Shown: positions 22,503 through 34,111 of the stretch, one piece after another
Numbering within the stretch: the first letter of the stretch is position 1
How the letters are laid out: every line of letters starts with the position of its first letter
Assembly: GCA_018292915.2 (NCBI GenBank)
Contig: JACVVK020000331.1
Location: forward strand, 388,501-452,500
DNA: 64,000 nt
Source of the DNA: Batillaria attramentaria
Lineage: Eukaryota > Mollusca > Gastropoda > Batillariidae
Reading direction: 5' to 3'
Notes under the pieces: model-generated
Told to the model about the DNA's origin: nothing
The model's database searches: none
What the model saw: the letters and a program-made list of their open reading frames with translations, nothing else
Made by a program: the position numbers and the translations under genes

Positions 22503-24317
22503 ACTAACAGATGAAAATAGGATTGAAAAGAACAACGCAAGATGTTGGCGAGAGGTTGAGCGCGTATGGCGGCGCCGTTTGCAGAATGTGACCGTTCTAC
22601 TGCACAACTTGTAAACTAGGCATCATACTTCCACGCCAGTCCATCACAGACAGAATTAGTTACCTCGTTTCATGTCACAGGACACTCACAACCTCTCCAA
22701 GAACATCCAAACCCACTTGTTATACCGAACCTGTAAATCTTGCCTGGGCAGGATGAGTGGGGTCTCTGGCTGCAGCTTTCTGACAACAGATCTAAATCGC
22801 CGTCAAAAGATGTCCGTGGTCCGTTACACGAATTATCCAGGTTGTAATCTGTCCACGCGAACAGCGGCCACCGCCCCAGTCATGTCCGTTACGTAACACT
22901 ACGTCCCTGACAGGAGTGAAGGACTAGAAGACTTAAGGAACTCTAATGGCTGACATCTGAGCCGGATTACTGTGCAGTTTGTAGCGAGTAAGTAGTTCCT
23001 GACAAGAGGATGTATTGCGCGAGAAAGCTCGGTGAATGATACTGGTATGACTGCACATGGCGGGAGGGGGGGGGGATGCGTTCGATAAAAACGCCACTGC
23101 CAGAAAACCCTGTGTCTTGTTCGTAATGAAACGTGTCTGTCTTCAGATCTTTTGGAACAGACAAAGCTGGTTGTCGCTGATACGTTAATTTTAGTGGTCT
23201 ATGAGAAAAGAAGATACGATGCTGTTGATGGGCGTACATCATTAGGTTAGTACTTGTAGGCATCGCTTCCTATCTTTCAAGTACTCCTCGCTAAGTTTTA
23301 CAGTAAAAAGGGAGGAAGAGAGAAAAACAAATACACTTGCGTACAAGGATATTAACAAACAACAACCCCCAGACTACAGAAAATGGCGAAAATGACCAGT
23401 GCTGCTTATTGTCTCATCTCGAATGTATGCTTCTTCCCAAATGCTCCACTTCTACGTGCACATGCATCCATTGTGTTCATTCAGGTACTAGGTATGCTTG
23501 CTTGACCGGACTGCTGATGGTTCTGGCTGGATTATTTCTGACCGGGGCAGTTCAGTAATTGTTAGCACGCTTATCCTGTCAGCTTTGCGAGAGAATGTTC
23601 ATACTTTCTGATCAGCCGAAGTAGCAAGTCCAGTAGTACAGCTTCATCACGGACGAAACAACCTATTAGGAGATGTCTTAAGGCTATGGATGATGTATCA
23701 TCACATTAGAAGGGGGGGGGGGATATAGGGGAGACGATTTGAAACCGTTCCAACAATAATAATGGTACGGCGAGCGTATCGGCCCAAATGTACAGCAGAT
23801 ACACTGGCGCTATTATCGCCCTTTGCCGCTACTAAACCAGCATTATCTCCCTTTGCTTAGTGCCGCTCGTTCTTTCAGCAGAGGTCAAGGAGAGCAGGCA
23901 TTGTCCTGAACGCGGCTTCCGAAGCTCCAGCTATCTAATCCCTGTGCTCCTCTGAATCTGGCTTGATGTTGGCGGAACTAGCTTATTCTTTTTCAGAAGA
24001 GGGAGTACGGCTTTTGTATTTCTCCGCAGAATCAGATAACGGCCGTTCTTCACGGATTTGACCTGAGACCCGTCGATCCTTCTTGTTTTGTTGATAGCGG
24101 TTTGGCACACCTCATCATTCCGGCGTGCAAAACACAACATGTAAATTTCAAGTATGAACCCTGCGAGAATTAAGCCGGAGACAAACTGGGGATAAACTGT
24201 CAACCGAGTTGACAGAACTTTGAAATGTCAGCGCTAGGGCAGTGAGTGCGATGCGGGGGCTGGGTGTTTGAAACTTCGTGCCGGCTTCTTTCTCGTTCTT
24301 CCTCGTTGTCCCCTGGG
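22503..24317. other. Intergenic, nothing recognised
   Basis: Open frames are short and show no domain. A G-run lies at 23710. Confidence 0.35.
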
Positions 24318-24512
24318 GAACCACGACAGGCGTTGGACTTCGTAAGTTCGAATCTTGGCTTGGAGCCAAAAACTGCATTTCCCTCGTTGCATCGTCTTTC
24401 GTATCACCCCTGTGTAGTGGAAAAGGACGTTAAATCTGTATAAGACTACCCACTTGGTGCCACCCCGGTGGCAAGGGACGTTAAACCCCTCAAGACCAAC
24501 CAGCCAACCATA
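24318..24512 (+). mobile_element. SINE, diverged, with partial tail duplication
   Basis: GCGTTGGACTTCGTAAGTTC, TTGCATCGTCTTTCGTATCA, GTGGAAAAGGACGTTAAAT, then a second GCAAGGGACGTTAAACCCCT. Confidence 0.6.
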
Positions 24513-25022
24513 CTGCCCCACCCGCCGCCTTTGTTCTTGCCGCGTAAACTTGCCCTTCACTCCGCATGCCGTCCAGCAGAGACTCGAACATATACTTTTG
24601 GAAGTGTACTAGTAAGTTCTTTGTGCCCTCCCTCCGTGCGATGTGGGAAGGATGCTCAGCCCACATGCACACGCCTTGCTTGGAGCTTCGTCTCAGAGTC
24701 ACCGAGCCAGTGAACCCCCCCTGGTCGAGTTGCCGGCTTATTTAGGTCAATCACAAGCACTCATTTCGAGTTGTTTCTTTGACCCATATGTTCAGGCAGA
24801 TCGTCACGCCTCTACCACGAGGGAAAAAAGTGGTACCTGGCATGTTCGGTACTCGTCTTTTGCCTAACTGAAGAATGTACGAAATAATGTACGGGACAAG
24901 GGCAGGTGCAGACGCCGCGAGCTGTTCCCTTGACCCAAATATCCCGGCAGCTCGACACTACTCCGCCACAAGGGAATAAGCGACGCCTGGCTGGTTCTTC
25001 GCTTACCTTTCTGTCTAAAGAG

Positions 25023-25193
25023 GGGAAGCCTGGGTGGCCGAATGGTAGAGCGTTGGATTCTCAATGCTCGGGGCGTGAGTTCGTATCCCGGCTGGGGCCA
25101 AATATTTGTGCTGGCATTTTCATCGTTGCCCCGTCTTTGATATCACCCGTATGTGGTGGAAAAGGACGTTAAACTCCCAAACACCCACCCACC
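25023..25193 (+). mobile_element. Full-length SINE with 12-bp target duplication
   Basis: Intact A box (GTGGCCGAATGG) and a complete body. CTGTCTAAAGAG stands at 25011-25022 and 25194-25205. It is inserted in a locally duplicated sequence. Confidence 0.92.
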
Positions 25194-25742
25194 CTGTCTA
25201 AAGAGTGTAGGGCAGAATGCTTTGGGACAAGGGGCAGATGCAGACATCGCGAGCGCCTGTGGCTGAACCCGAGCGCCCGGTGCAAGACACTTTATGACGT
25301 TTAGATAACGCACGGGCAATATGGAAGCAGAACCGGCATGCCTCGGGCCGACTGACAGAACACGCCACGCGTCATTTCAGCAAACTGATGTCGGCTACTT
25401 GAATCATTCAGATGTCTCGACATCACGCATTTGACGGGAAACATCCTTCAGCTCTTCATGGGGCAGAGGTCAACGCAACCGTAGTGCGTGTGTCGAGAGT
25501 AAATTGTAGGTTTTCTTGAGGGTGTAGTATAATTAATGTTTCCCCAGATGTGTGACAGTATAGGATGTTGAGTTTGTGCGGCAAATGCAGTTTTTGTTGC
25601 TGAGACACGTATAAGTTTGATGCAGTAAGTTTTTTTCACTCACATTTCAGCACCTAACTTCACAAGATAAGAAAGGTTTGAATGCCCTCCTGAGTTGTTT
25701 TTATATTAGTAATTGTTTCATGTCAGGCTCATGTTATGTTTC

Positions 25743-25916
25743 GGGGAGCCGGGGTGGCCGAGTGGTAGAGTGTAGGACTCCTAACGCTCCGGACGTGAGT
25801 TCGTATCCCGGCTGGGGTCAAATATGTGTGCTGGCTTTTTCATCGTTGCCCTGTCCTTGATATCGCCCGTTTGTGGTGGAAAAGGACGTTAAACCGCTAA
25901 ACACCCACCCATCCTA
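25743..25916 (+). mobile_element. Full-length SINE
   Basis: GGTGGCCGAGTGGTAGAG, CGTATCCCGGCTGGGG, full body and CCACCCATCC tail. ATGTTATGTTTCGG and ATATTATATTTCCGG flank it, a diverged target duplication. Confidence 0.9.
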
Positions 25917-27640
25917 ATATTATATTTCCGGTTTTACTTCATGAGTATTGGAAATGATAACATAATCACATTAATCAATAAGCCATTTCGAACTTCACAT
26001 ATAAACTATGTTTCCTCTGCTTCACTGTTCGTTGTGTCTCTACATATGTGTGTTTCTCGTCTGCTTTTCGCTTTATATGACTATTCTGTTAAAACTTTGG
26101 GACTGAATTTACTGTATAAAACACAGAACGAGACGCGGGACCACCTCAGAAAGGGCTGTTGAGTGAACTCAGGATTTCTTTCCATCGCTCTCTCGGTGGT
26201 GACGTACACTGATGCATTGTGTATGTCATATACGACAATCAGTAGACAGTCAGTGCACATCTTGTTCATCTTTCGGTGAATCGACTGTTTAGGATAATCA
26301 CGGAGGTCGGTGCCCGGGTTTCCTGTACTTTAAATACACAAATTGGATTGATTGGACCTAATCAGCCGGTTTATAGTTTTGTTTGTTTGTGTTTTTTCTT
26401 TTCTTTTCTTTTTACAGAAAGGGGGCTAATTTGATCGGTTTGTAAGGTAATTTGGATAAATCTTTTAAATCCCTTGCTTCTTTTCGCACTGAAAGAATTC
26501 TGTTGAAAGGCTACATTTATGCTTCAAGTGAGGTTGTACGTTTTCTGAGCCATAAACAGTGGTCTTCCAGTATGGCGTCAGCTGGGGAAAAAATGGCAAT
26601 GGCGGCAAATTGTCAGACTTCAGTATGACAGTTTGAACTTTTGACCACAGAGCTGTTTAAAAATCGTTTAATTTGCTGTGGGTGATTTCTTGCTGGGCCG
26701 TCCATTACATTTTATTTTCCGTCCTAACTAAGTTGCGCTGTCTGAGTTGTGTTCAGCAGTGCACTCAAAGTGGCCTTTTCTGATTCGTGCTTGTTATTCA
26801 ATGAGAAGAAATTCCTGACTTCAAATTAAACGACACATTGGAAATGCAATCAAACATTGATTCAGTTGCTCTGAATTGTAGGCACTTTCTTAAGTGATTA
26901 CCGGGTCGGGCCAGGAATTATGCCATTACTGTTGTGGTTGTTGTTGTTGTTGCCGTTGTTTTGTTGTTTTTGTGGTGGTGCAACGTTCAACTGGACGTTT
27001 TATGACAACGTGTCTCGTGCTCCTGCCAGCTGTTGCCCTTTACCCACTCTGCTATCGAGGTCCTGATACGATCACATGGTTCTTTCATCATAGATCATTA
27101 CCTATACATGCATTATGAATTGTTTAAGAATATCGGCTCTAGGTGCTCTTGCTGTCTGCTTCCAAAGGGACGTACTTCTATATCCAGCTACAGGATGTTG
27201 ATCACGAAAGTTTTCTCCAGATGAACTCACGAAGATAAGAGAGCAGTGTGATAGAGGAGGACGGGTACGCTGGGGAGGGGAGAGGAGGGTAGGGGCGGAG
27301 GAGTGGGGGGGGTCTGATCTGAGTATAGAATTGAAAACGGGTGCACGTACCGATCATGTAGATAACGTGCACGTCCAGAAAATAAACACGACTAATAAGG
27401 GAAGCCACACTTACTGACTTCAACCTTGTTACCTCTCCGAGCTCGGTTATCGCTCAAGCCCAAGGACCAAAACTAAACAGTCGCATCCTGCCTGCTAACC
27501 GCCCCCCCCCCCCCCCTCGTGTAACCCCAACTTCCAAACACTTCACCTGACGCCCTGCGTGAGGACCATGTCAAATCACTAATTTCTCCTCACCCGTCAC
27601 ACAGTTTTCAACACCAAGCTCTCTCTCTCACCGCTAAAGT
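25917..27640. other. Intergenic, nothing recognised
   Basis: AT-rich; a (GTT)n run near 26930 and a C-run near 27502. No exon or mobile element is clear. Confidence 0.35.
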
Positions 27641-27647
27641 CTAATTC

Positions 27648-27691
27648 CACACCGGTGACGCGGCTAAGCCGCGATTCCGACCGGCTGTCGG
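27648..27691 (+). repeat. Left terminal inverted repeat of 4.8-kb element
   Basis: Begins CACACCGGTGACGCGGCT and continues with GATTCCGACCGGCT. It matches the reverse complement of 32401-32442 with a few mismatches and short indels. Confidence 0.65.
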
Positions 27692-28078
27692 TCGCAGTGA
27701 CTGTTTTAGGCCGGAAAAGCGCGAGACGCATGCGGTGACGTACAAGAATGCTGCCAGGAAAGCTAAAAACTGAAATGAATTTGATCATATTGTTATATGC
27801 ACATATCAGTTAGACTTTCATCTTCCCACCCAAAGCGATTTTACATCGAAAATGTTATTCATGTAAGGACACGAGTCATATTTGTTCGACTGCAATGAGA
27901 CTCGAGAGCTATTTTGCAGTTTAACACGAAGCTGACAAAAAATACTACGTTAATTCCAGTAGTTTCAAAACAGACACGTATCCGTGATATCTTTGTGACT
28001 TGCATCCCAAATTTTGTGACGTAGAATGCTTTAGTGTTTTCGCAATTTAAAAAAATATCAGAGCAGTGCGAAATCCTC

Positions 28079-28150
28079 GGCTAAGAACCGGCCAACCGTC
28101 TGGTTTGATGCTGGCTATGAACCAGCTGCCTCCTTGGATATGAACCGGCC
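28079..28150 (+). repeat. Left subterminal motif cluster
   Basis: Three motifs: GGCTAAGAACCGGCC (28079), GGCTATGAACCAGC (28113) and GGATATGAACCGGCC (28136). Similar motifs recur inverted at 31967-32037, at comparable distances from the other terminus, which suggests protein-binding sites. Confidence 0.55.
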
Positions 28151-29611
28151 AATACTCCACATTTCTGGCTGAAGAAAAGTTGCGAACAACGAGGGTGTCT
28201 GCGGTATTTTTAACAGTTACACGTTTGCATACTGACACGGTGACAACAGGAAATACCAACGCAGCAGTTAGCTAGACAATTTCAAGGTCATTCCGCACTA
28301 TCTGAGCTATACATCACTAGCGCCAGTGAATAGACCTAGAAGTCTTAATCTATCATAAGATCCCATGCGGTTAGGTGACTGTTTCTCATGTGAATGCCAG
28401 GGAAACTGTGGAAAACATGTACTCATATAATTATTGGGTTTGGATTTGTTTTGTTTATGGAAAGAAGACATCGACTTTACCCAGTAACCCCATCCAGAGA
28501 TTTTTTTTAATGGAAAGGAATAATAAAAGTATTATAACCAACAAACCATCCAAAAAGTGAGAGGAGGAACACTTACAGTGGTGCGATGAATTTTTTTTTA
28601 ATTACTGTATTTCATATGAAGATGGAGATGAGAACGAAAATGAGTATGAAAGATGATTTGGAGTCATGGCTTCAAATGTATGATTTGTGGTGTGTATCAG
28701 TGCGCGTGTGTGTTGGTTAGTGTTTATCAGTGTGAGTGTGTGTTGGTTTGTTAGGTGTCTGTAGAAGTGGTGTGCGTGGGCATCTGTATGGGTCAGTGTG
28801 TGGCTGGGTTTGGAAGTAACGTGGTTTTTTGTTTGTTTTTAAGTTGTTTCTCTATAGAGAAACAACTTTATGAGACGGGGCAGATTTTGCTACGCGCAGC
28901 AGCACGTTTCAGTGATACAAAACAAGACTGTGACGTTTCTCCAAACAATACTTACTTTCACGCACACAGTGACGTAACGAAATCTGCGTCATAGACACCT
29001 TACGTGCACACTTTGCTGCTGCGTTCTTTTTGGCGGGAATGACGTGTGTGTGTGTGTGTGTATGTGTGGACGGATGTAATGATGGCTATCTCCTAAACCA
29101 CCTCGATGGAGGCCTTTTTACTTTGAGATAAAATGGGAAATCACCTTCTCCAGAGCTACCTTTCACGATTTTTAGCCTGCCGCATTTTCAGAAGAGTTAT
29201 CGCCAATTTTAAAAAATCGGTCATGTTACGAATTTTTTCGAAAAAGTTGTTCAAATTCCTTCATTTTCTAGACTTTGGAAGTTCACCCAATCACACTGCA
29301 TTGATTAGTGCTACAGCTCTGTAGCTCTGACTGGTTTTGTGTAAAAAAAAATATTTCCGAGGTAGGGGTGGTTTGCACATAAGATCAAATATCTATGAAA
29401 AGACTACTGCAAATTACTTATCATCCCGGCGTTTTTGTCTAGTGTGACAACTGCACATATGACAGGAACTACTGCACTATTATATATTTAGCATTTAGAA
29501 TAACTGAACTTTTAGATAAACATAACTTTTTCAAGTTTCTGCGAGAAGCACCGGTCAAAAGAGTTCCAAATTTTCGATTTCATAAGTACAATCCAAGGTA
29601 TTCTAGTCCAT

Positions 29612-29975
29612 GTTTCACCAGCCCTCTAGATCTTCCAGATTTTATGTAAAAATTAATTCAGCCAGGGAAGTCACAAAAGCAACAGGGAAATCACAAGACA
29701 TGCACAAGCATCATCTGTCATACCACCAGTGTGAAGCTGACGTCAAACGCTTAGTTCACAGACAAAATAAGCAAGTATCGTCACTGCCTCCGACATTTAA
29801 CCAGCCCTCTAGATCTTCCAGATTTCATGTGAAAAATAATTCAATCGGGGAAGCCACAAAGCCAACAGGGAAATCACAAGACATAAACAAGCTTCCTCAG
29901 ACGATGGCAGTGCTAGAGGCTGACGTGAAAATGTTTAGTTCGCGGAATTGACGTCATCTCTCTGTCTGTGTATGA
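29612..29975 (+). repeat. Internal 186-bp tandem repeat of Helentron-like element
   Basis: Two units begin ACCAGCCCTCTAGATCTTCC at about 29620 and 29803. Both continue through a CAACAGGGAAATCACAAGACAT block and end in GCTGACGT..., and a third partial end lies at about 29987-30020. The equivalent region is in copy 2 at 49165-49570. Confidence 0.6.
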
Positions 29976-30019
29976 CGACCTGCCTGAGGCTGACGTCAAA
30001 TGTTTAGTTCACGGAACTG

Positions 30020-30058
<39 letters not shown>

Positions 30059-30152
30059 TACGCCATTTCATTATCTGTAAAGACAACTCACTTCCATTGT
30101 AATGGACCGAAGTCCGAACAATAAAATGTCTGAGTCTGAGTCTCTCTCTCTC

Positions 30153-30326
30153 TGGGGAGCCAGGGTGGCCGAATGGTAGAGCGTTGGACTTTCAATGCTC
30201 GGGTCGAGAGTTCGAATCCCGGCTGGGGCCAAATGTTTGTGCTGGCCTTTCTCTCGTTGCCCCGTCTTAGAAAGCACCCTTACGTGGTGGAAAAGGACGT
30301 TAAACTCCTAAACACCCACCCACCCA
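30153..30326 (+). mobile_element. SINE nested in Helentron-like copy 1
   Basis: GGTGGCCGAATGGTAGAGCG, GAGTTCGAATCCC and full body. Present at the same place in the other copy, so it inserted before the host element was copied. Confidence 0.9.
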
Positions 30327-30559
30327 CTCTCTCTCTCTCTCTCTCTGTCTCTCTGTCTCTCTCTCTCTCTCTCTCTCCCCCCACCCGGCCCCACCCCCAG
30401 TCACGTGACTAATCGGTCGAGGTCGTAGAGGATCTAGTGTCATTGGTAGAACTTGGAGAGGGGAGAACCGGCAACAATAACAACAAAACAGACAAAATAA
30501 AATGAAATTTGGAGAAACAACTTTGTAGGACGGGGCCGTTCCTCCTTGTTTTTTTCTGC

Positions 30560-31640
30560 AGTGTGGTGAAGGTAAGAGTGGGTCTGTGTGTTCTGTTTGG
30601 TGTGGCGTATGTGGGTGTTGGTGTATGGGTGTCGTGGTTTTAGAGCAGGGTATTTGGGGTGTGATGAGGATGATGTGGGTGCAGATGTGGATGTGGATGT
30701 GAATGGTGTGTGCGTATATGTAGATGAGGGTGGTTTAGATGCGGATACGGAAGATGTTGATGTACGTGCAGGTTTGCTTGATGAGGGTGCTTCAGGTAGG
30801 GGTCCAGATGAGGGTGGTTCAGGTGTGTGTGTGGATGAGGGTGGTGGTTTGGTTGAGAGTGCGGCAGATGTAGATGAGTGTGAGGGTAGTGTAATGGGAT
30901 GGGGGTGGTGCAGATGTAGATGTGGTTTGTGTGTCTGCACAGGTTTAGGTTTGGATGCAGGTGTATGTGTAGGTGTGGGCATGCGTAAGCGTGGTGGTAG
31001 AGGTGTGTTGTTAGTGCATGCGTCAAGTATTGTCATATGTGGTGTCTGTTCCTGTACGTGTAATCATGTGTTTCAATCTGTCCATTATGTTCATTATGTT
31101 GTCTGTAAGTGTTGTTGTGTTCAGGAGGGAGTAGATTGTTGTGGTATGATTGAAGGTCCATTATGCGGTGAATGAGTGCACTTTTGATTCTAAGGTTGAG
31201 GTCTGTAAGTAAGTTTTGCATAAAGAAGTGTGTTGCGCCTGGAAGTGTGAGATGTGGTGCATAATTATGTGTGTCGCTGGAAGTATGTTGTTGGTGGTAT
31301 TGTTGTGTGAGTGGATGTCAGTGATGAGTTGGTTTAGTTGGTGTGCAATGTAGAAGTGTTGCAGTGCTGTGTCAGTGTCTCTTGTGAATGTGTCAATGGG
31401 TTTGTCGAATTCTCTGTTAATGATTTCCAATTCCTCTGAAGTGATTGTGTATTGTGTCGTGCCGGGTTTGTGTTGTGTGTTCTGTGTTTGTATCTGTGGT
31501 GTGTGTCATGGTGTGTGTTATGGTGTTTGTTGAGTGTTCTGTGTTTGTGTCTGTAGTGTGAGCTGTGGTGTGTGTTGCGGTGTAAGCTGGGGTGTGTTCC
31601 GGTGTTGTGTAGGTTGAAATATTTTCAGGTGATGATGATT
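30560..31640 (-). pseudogene. Decayed reading frame in TIR element, family unknown
   Basis: The minus strand is A/C-rich and almost G-free for about 1 kb and holds overlapping open stretches that look like one frameshifted gene. From about 31620 a Thr/Gln/Pro/His-rich run carries two stops in CCA-TAA and CCA-TGA contexts. It continues into a helical segment (TITSEELEIINREFDKPIDT, then LQHFYIAHQLNQLI) to 31161. The frame then shifts to MQNLLTDLNLRIKSALIHRI (from 31221), and again to a Pro/Ser/Thr-rich C-terminal region from 31036. No catalytic motif is visible. It may be a decayed accessory or structural gene of the surrounding element. Low-complexity artefact is the alternative, but the helical part argues against that. 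Confidence 0.35.
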
Positions 31641-31966
31641 AGAAGAGTGAAGGATAATTGATATTGATAGATGAGGATGATGTCTGTGGTGTGGTCATTT
31701 CTGTGGAAAGAAAATAAGTAGTTCGGTAAATATGGTTGTATCTGTGTTTCTTTTATCTTAATTGTGAAGCGAGGAGATATGGTTGTGGAAAAAAGGAGGA
31801 GGGGGGGGGGGGAGGAGGGTTGAAATTGGAAGGGTAGGGAAATATTTTTTGAAAATAACACTGGTAGGTTATTATCCACTACGTTCCCTGACAGTTCCAT
31901 CTGAAATGGGACACCTAAAACCCCCTAAATCATGATATTCGCATAGGAAAAAAGAAAGGAGAAGCT

Positions 31967-32037
31967 GGTCGGTTCTTAGCCACGCACAAACCAAATAGAG
32001 GCTGGTTCTTAGCCGGGGCGAGTGCCGGTTCATAACC
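31967..32037 (-). repeat. Right subterminal motif cluster
   Basis: Read on the minus strand: GGTTATGAACCGGC (32024-32037), GGCTAAGAACCAGCC (32000-32014) and GGCTAAGAACCGACC (31967-31981). It is the counterpart of the cluster at 28079-28150. Confidence 0.55.
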
Positions 32038-32400
32038 ACAAAATGTTCACTACCAATTTTCTTTCTCGAACTGCACGCGATGTAAGCCACAAATTGCAAT
32101 AATTTTCTAGGTATGGCCGCAAGACAAATTATAAAACTAGGACGTTTTCATAAACTTGACTTTTCTTTCTGTAATTTTATATTATCGCGAATGAAAGTGA
32201 ATTTTCTACAGAAAACGAGACTAAATTGTTTCCAACGTGAGTGTACGCGCAAGTAGTACCACAAAAACCACTTACGAGTTGAACAGAGACCTTCTGCGAC
32301 AAGACAGGCCAACCTCAGGTCGAGGCAAGCTTTCACGTGTACAGCGCAGATGATTTTCTGAGAGAAGTCGCGTGCGGCCAAGCAACGCTAGCGCTCAACG

Positions 32401-32442
32401 CCGCAAGCCGGTCAGAATCGGGATAGCCGCGTCACCGGTGTG
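32401..32442 (-). repeat. Right terminal inverted repeat of 4.8-kb element
   Basis: Ends GCGTCACCGGTGTG. Its reverse complement matches 27648-27691. The adjoining ATTC may be a target-site duplication. Confidence 0.65.
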
Positions 32443-33082
32443 ATTCCGTACCCTCCCACTCGCACTTACATGATGTCAACCGCACAATTTACTAAATCCT
32501 CCAACGTTGGCGAAGTGTTCTTGTTTTGTAACAAACGAGGGGAGCGGGGGGTTCGGATTTCAATTAAGGCCAGTGGGGGGAGCGGCGTAAGAGCGGCGCT
32601 AGATAAGCTTCATTTAGACCGGGGTCCTGGCACGAGGCTTGTGGAGGGCTTGTTGAACTTTGCTAGACACACATGTAGTGAGGAGCTAGGCAAACAGGCC
32701 ACGAGGCAAAGAGAACAAGAGGTTAGCCCAGACCTGTGTGTTCTCTTCTCTTTTTTTTTCTCTTTTTTTTTTCTTTCTTTCTTTCTTCTTCTTGTATTCT
32801 TCTTCTTTTTCTTCTTTTTTTCTTTTTGTTTTTTTTTTCTTTTTGTCTTTCTTTCATTTTTTCATTTTTTTTCTTTTCTATTCTTTTTGTATTTTCTTTT
32901 TTTTTTTTTGTTTTGCGTACAGGTGGATAACTTGCTTGTGTTTTTCCTGGTGTTTTTACCATTTATTTGGGTTGAAATGCTTCTCCTGTTGTGTTCGTGG
33001 AGGGACACGATGACTTATTGTGTCCCACAAATTGTGGTACAGTAGGGTGACTTTCTTAGTTATCTCGACCCCCCCCCCCCCC

Positions 33083-33131
33083 ACACACACACACACACAC
33101 GCACGCACGCACGCACGCACGCACACACGCG

Positions 33132-33182
<51 letters not shown>
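33083..33182 (+). repeat. (CA)/(CACG) microsatellite
   Basis: Follows a C-run; mixed CA and CACG units. Confidence 0.97.
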
Positions 33183-33186
<4 letters not shown>

Positions 33187-34041
33187 TCATCAGTATTCCT
33201 CAAGTGCACTTCAACGTTTCTGCTTTTGTTTCTGTGGCTACCACCATGTCGTGTTGATACCACAGTACATGTAGCAAGAATACCACCACAACACTGACGC
33301 ACTTTCCAAGAGCCGACCTCGCCTAAACGGTACCGCTGTACTGTCGAGGATACAAAGGCACCATGACAGGACGTGCTGGTCTTATGGTGCCGTCTTACAT
33401 GGCGTCAGGTGATAATTGGTAGCGGTGTAAAGGGCGTGTCAACACGGTTTGTGATACCTGCTCTCTTTGTGACAGCGCGCTGGCACGGGCTGTTGACGTG
33501 ACCCGGTAAGGTGACATGCCTTTCAGTCACGGTTGGTTAGTTTTCCAGGTGATCTTTGTTTTCAGGTTACAATCAGTCTGAGCTATAAGTTCTCAGGCTT
33601 CTAAGTTCTTAGTTCTAAGTTCTATGTTTTTGATACGTTCTGTCGACTGAAGTTAGGGGCAACTTTTAGAAGCTTTTTTTTTTTTTTTTTTAATTTAGTG
33701 GAAACAAACCAGTATTGGCAATTAACAGTAAAGACAAACGGAGAAACTTTATAGCCCTCAAAGCTATATTCAGCCCTGTTGGGCAGATGATATTTCGTGA
33801 CCTGAAATTGGGAAATTGAAATTAAAACGATAATCAGGTATAATAATAATCATAAAATGATAAAAGAAGAAGAAGAAGAATGGGTATTTAGGGACGCCCT
33901 CCCTCCCTCCCGCAGGAGCTCAGGGCGCCTTACAGTCAACACGCACTCACTCACACAGAAACACACGCAACATGCCTCCACACATACATTTAACTACAAA
34001 CACATCACGTGCAGCATCATACACGGCCTCCGCTCTCCCCG

Positions 34042-34045
<4 letters not shown>

Positions 34046-34110
<65 letters not shown>
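34046..34110 (+). repeat. (CA)n microsatellite
   Basis: About 32 repeats. Confidence 0.97.

Positions 34111-34111
<1 letters not shown>

Larger units (their letters stand above)
28841..30550 (+). mobile_element. Helentron-like non-autonomous element, copy 1
   Basis: It is near-identical to 48364-50003 apart from microsatellite lengths and a few substitutions. The 5' end is a 28-bp perfect palindrome (28841-28868) containing TCTCTATAGAGA. The 3' end repeats the block GAGAAACAACTTT..GGACGGGGC in direct orientation and has a short hairpin (AGGA...TCCT). Both copies are bordered by T-runs. Inside are a diverged tandem repeat of about 186 bp, (CT)n, (GT)n and a nested SINE. This fits Helentron-associated (HINE) architecture, but no Rep/helicase is present. 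Confidence 0.6.
27648..32442. mobile_element. Candidate 4.8-kb terminal-inverted-repeat element
   Basis: Left terminus CACACCGGTGACGCGGCTA (27648-27666) and right terminus TAGCCGCGTCACCGGTGTG (32424-32442) are inverted, and similarity extends inward about 44 bp (GATTC, GACCGGCT). ATTC flanks both ends (27644-27647, 32443-32446), a possible 4-bp target duplication. About 405-490 bp inside each end lie three copies of a motif near GGCTAAGAACCGGCC, in the same orientation relative to the nearest end. A decayed minus-strand frame and a nested 1.7-kb element fill the interior. I do not recognise the superfamily. Confidence 0.6.

Noticed and set aside
29133..29324. Duplicated 63-codon frame (also 48681-48872)
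   Set aside because: It occurs twice only because the Helentron-like element is duplicated; too short and without a recognisable domain.
30588..31175. 195-codon plus-strand Cys/Val/Gly-rich frame
   Set aside because: It is the complement of the more protein-like minus-strand frame and reflects the G/T bias.
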